Positions 5,411-5,628 of a stretch of 5,628 nt of DNA are shown piece by piece. Made by a program: the position numbers and the translations under genes. Position 1 is the stretch's first letter, and each line of letters begins with the position of its first letter. The notes beneath the pieces were generated by a model. The model saw nothing but the letters and a program-made list of their open reading frames with translations, was not told where the DNA came from and ran no database searches. The stretch comes from Ruminococcus sp. (GTDB lineage: Bacteria > Bacillota > Clostridia > Oscillospirales > Ruminococcaceae), in assembly GCA_014799765.1 (NCBI GenBank), contig JAAVHK010000138.1:1-5628 (forward strand). Reading direction: 5' to 3'.

Positions 5411-5434
5411 TTATAATTTAACAGACGAAACGCA
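5411..5434 (-). repeat. Inverted repeat copy B, candidate right terminus
   Basis: Read on the minus strand from 5434 it begins TGCGTTTCGT, then C, TGTTAAA, TTATAA, matching copy A (4021-4045) except for one substitution and one missing A. It abuts the run of A (minus-strand T-tract) belonging to the host terminator. This makes 5434 the best guess for the transposon terminus. Confidence 0.75.
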
Positions 5435-5472
5435 AAAAAACCACCCCCGAAATCAAGGGCGATTTTTTTTTT
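5434..5472 (-). terminator. Intrinsic terminator of the GGDEF gene
   Basis: On the minus strand AATCGCCC pairs with GGGTGGTT (eight pairs, two G-U), extended by flanking A/T pairs, and is followed by seven U. It lies directly after the stop codon at 5474. The plus-strand reading pairs less well because the G-U pairs become mismatches, though ten T also follow on that side. The U-tract meets the predicted transposon end, so insertion occurred just after the terminator. Confidence 0.75.
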
Positions 5473-5473
5473 A

Positions 5474-5628
5474 TTATAAACTGAACTTCCCACGGCGTGA
5501 ATTTTTTCGTACTTTTTTTATATCATACATTTTTTCGTCAGCCTGTTTTATGACGCTGTATAGAGTAGTATTTTCGTCAGCGGTTACTATAACGCTTCCC
5601 ACGCTTGCGGAGAGGGTATAAGGTTTCC
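5474..5628 (-). CDS. GGDEF domain protein, C-terminal 50 residues (runs off right edge)
   Basis: Only the last 50 codons are in the window; the gene enters from the right and stops with TAA at 5474-5476. The translation contains LSASVGSVIVTADENTTLYSVIKQADEKMYDIKK, matching the end of GGDEF domains: the beta-strand S-x-S-x-G, then the helix with L...ADEKMY..K and a basic tail (RKNSRR). The GGDEF active-site loop itself would lie outside the window, so catalytic competence as a diguanylate cyclase (two GTP to cyclic di-GMP) cannot be judged. It is followed by its own terminator and appears to be host DNA flanking the transposon. Confidence 0.88.
   Translation of the reverse strand, partial: KPYTLSASVGSVIVTADENTTLYSVIKQADEKMYDIKKVRKNSRRGKFSL

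Larger units (their letters stand above)
612..5434. mobile_element. Compact Mu-type transposon with repressor/ImmA switch (boundaries provisional)
   Basis: The gene set is a Mu-like early region: a repressor divergent from a Ner-like regulator, MuA-type transposase and MuB-type ATPase. The flanking genes look like host. The right end is placed at 5434, where an inverted repeat copy beginning TGCGTTTCGT (read inward) abuts the T-tract of the host GGDEF terminator. The left end is placed at 612 because a TGCG followed by a T-rich stretch occurs there, preceded by CAAAA (607-611); the right end is followed by AAAAA (5435-5439). That gives TG...CA termini and an almost matching 5-bp duplication, as Mu-family elements make, but the left terminal sequence matches the right only loosely. 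The permease promoter at 538-566 is intact, so the left end should lie between 567 and 661. No head, tail or lysis genes are present, so this is a transposon or stripped phage. Content is confident; the exact ends are not. Confidence 0.6.

Overview
The window reads as a low-to-moderate-GC Gram-positive genome, most likely a clostridium of the Ruminococcus/Oscillospiraceae type. This rests on strong AGGAGG-type ribosome binding sites, consensus sigma-A promoters, AT-rich intergenic DNA and the protein families present. The organism guess is an inference; there is no rRNA or marker gene to confirm it.

Layout. The flanks look like host chromosome. At the left is the 5' part of an ArsB/NhaD-like ion permease gene (1-501, minus strand) with its own clear promoter (538-566). 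At the right is the 3' end of a GGDEF diguanylate cyclase gene (5474-5628, minus strand) followed by its intrinsic terminator (about 5434-5472). Between them lies a compact Mu-type transposable element, provisionally about 612-5434.

The element holds six genes in two divergent units. The leftward unit is a tightly packed operon: a 74-aa Ner/Cro-like XRE regulator (3767-3991), a 658-aa MuA-type DDE transposase (1791-3767; D269, D334, E386), a 307-aa MuB-type AAA+ target-selection ATPase with an N-terminal HTH (881-1804), and a 71-aa HTH protein (662-877). Start and stop codons overlap or nearly touch throughout. The rightward unit is a 150-aa XRE repressor (start corrected to 4176) and an ImmA/IrrE-type zinc metallopeptidase with HEIGH motif (4683-5216, TTG start).

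The switch sits in 3992-4175. A perfect consensus leftward promoter (TTGACA, 17 bp, TATAAT) has its whole spacer filled by a perfect 7-4-7 operator palindrome. A second, imperfect operator overlaps the -35 region of the rightward repressor promoter. This is the arrangement of the Mu early region (repressor, ner, A, B), but the partner of the repressor is a metallopeptidase of the kind that controls ICEBs1-type elements. No phage structural or lysis genes are visible. The proposed logic is that repressor silences transposase; ImmA inactivates the repressor on some cellular cue; Ner-like protein then damps the burst.

Two further structural features stand out. A long hairpin with an 8-T tail lies between repressor and immA, and its 3' arm and tail contain the immA Shine-Dalgarno and TTG start. 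Also, a 24-25 bp imperfect inverted repeat (4021-4045 and 5411-5434) brackets exactly the immunity module, with a partial third copy at 5338-5370; these are candidate transposase-binding sites.
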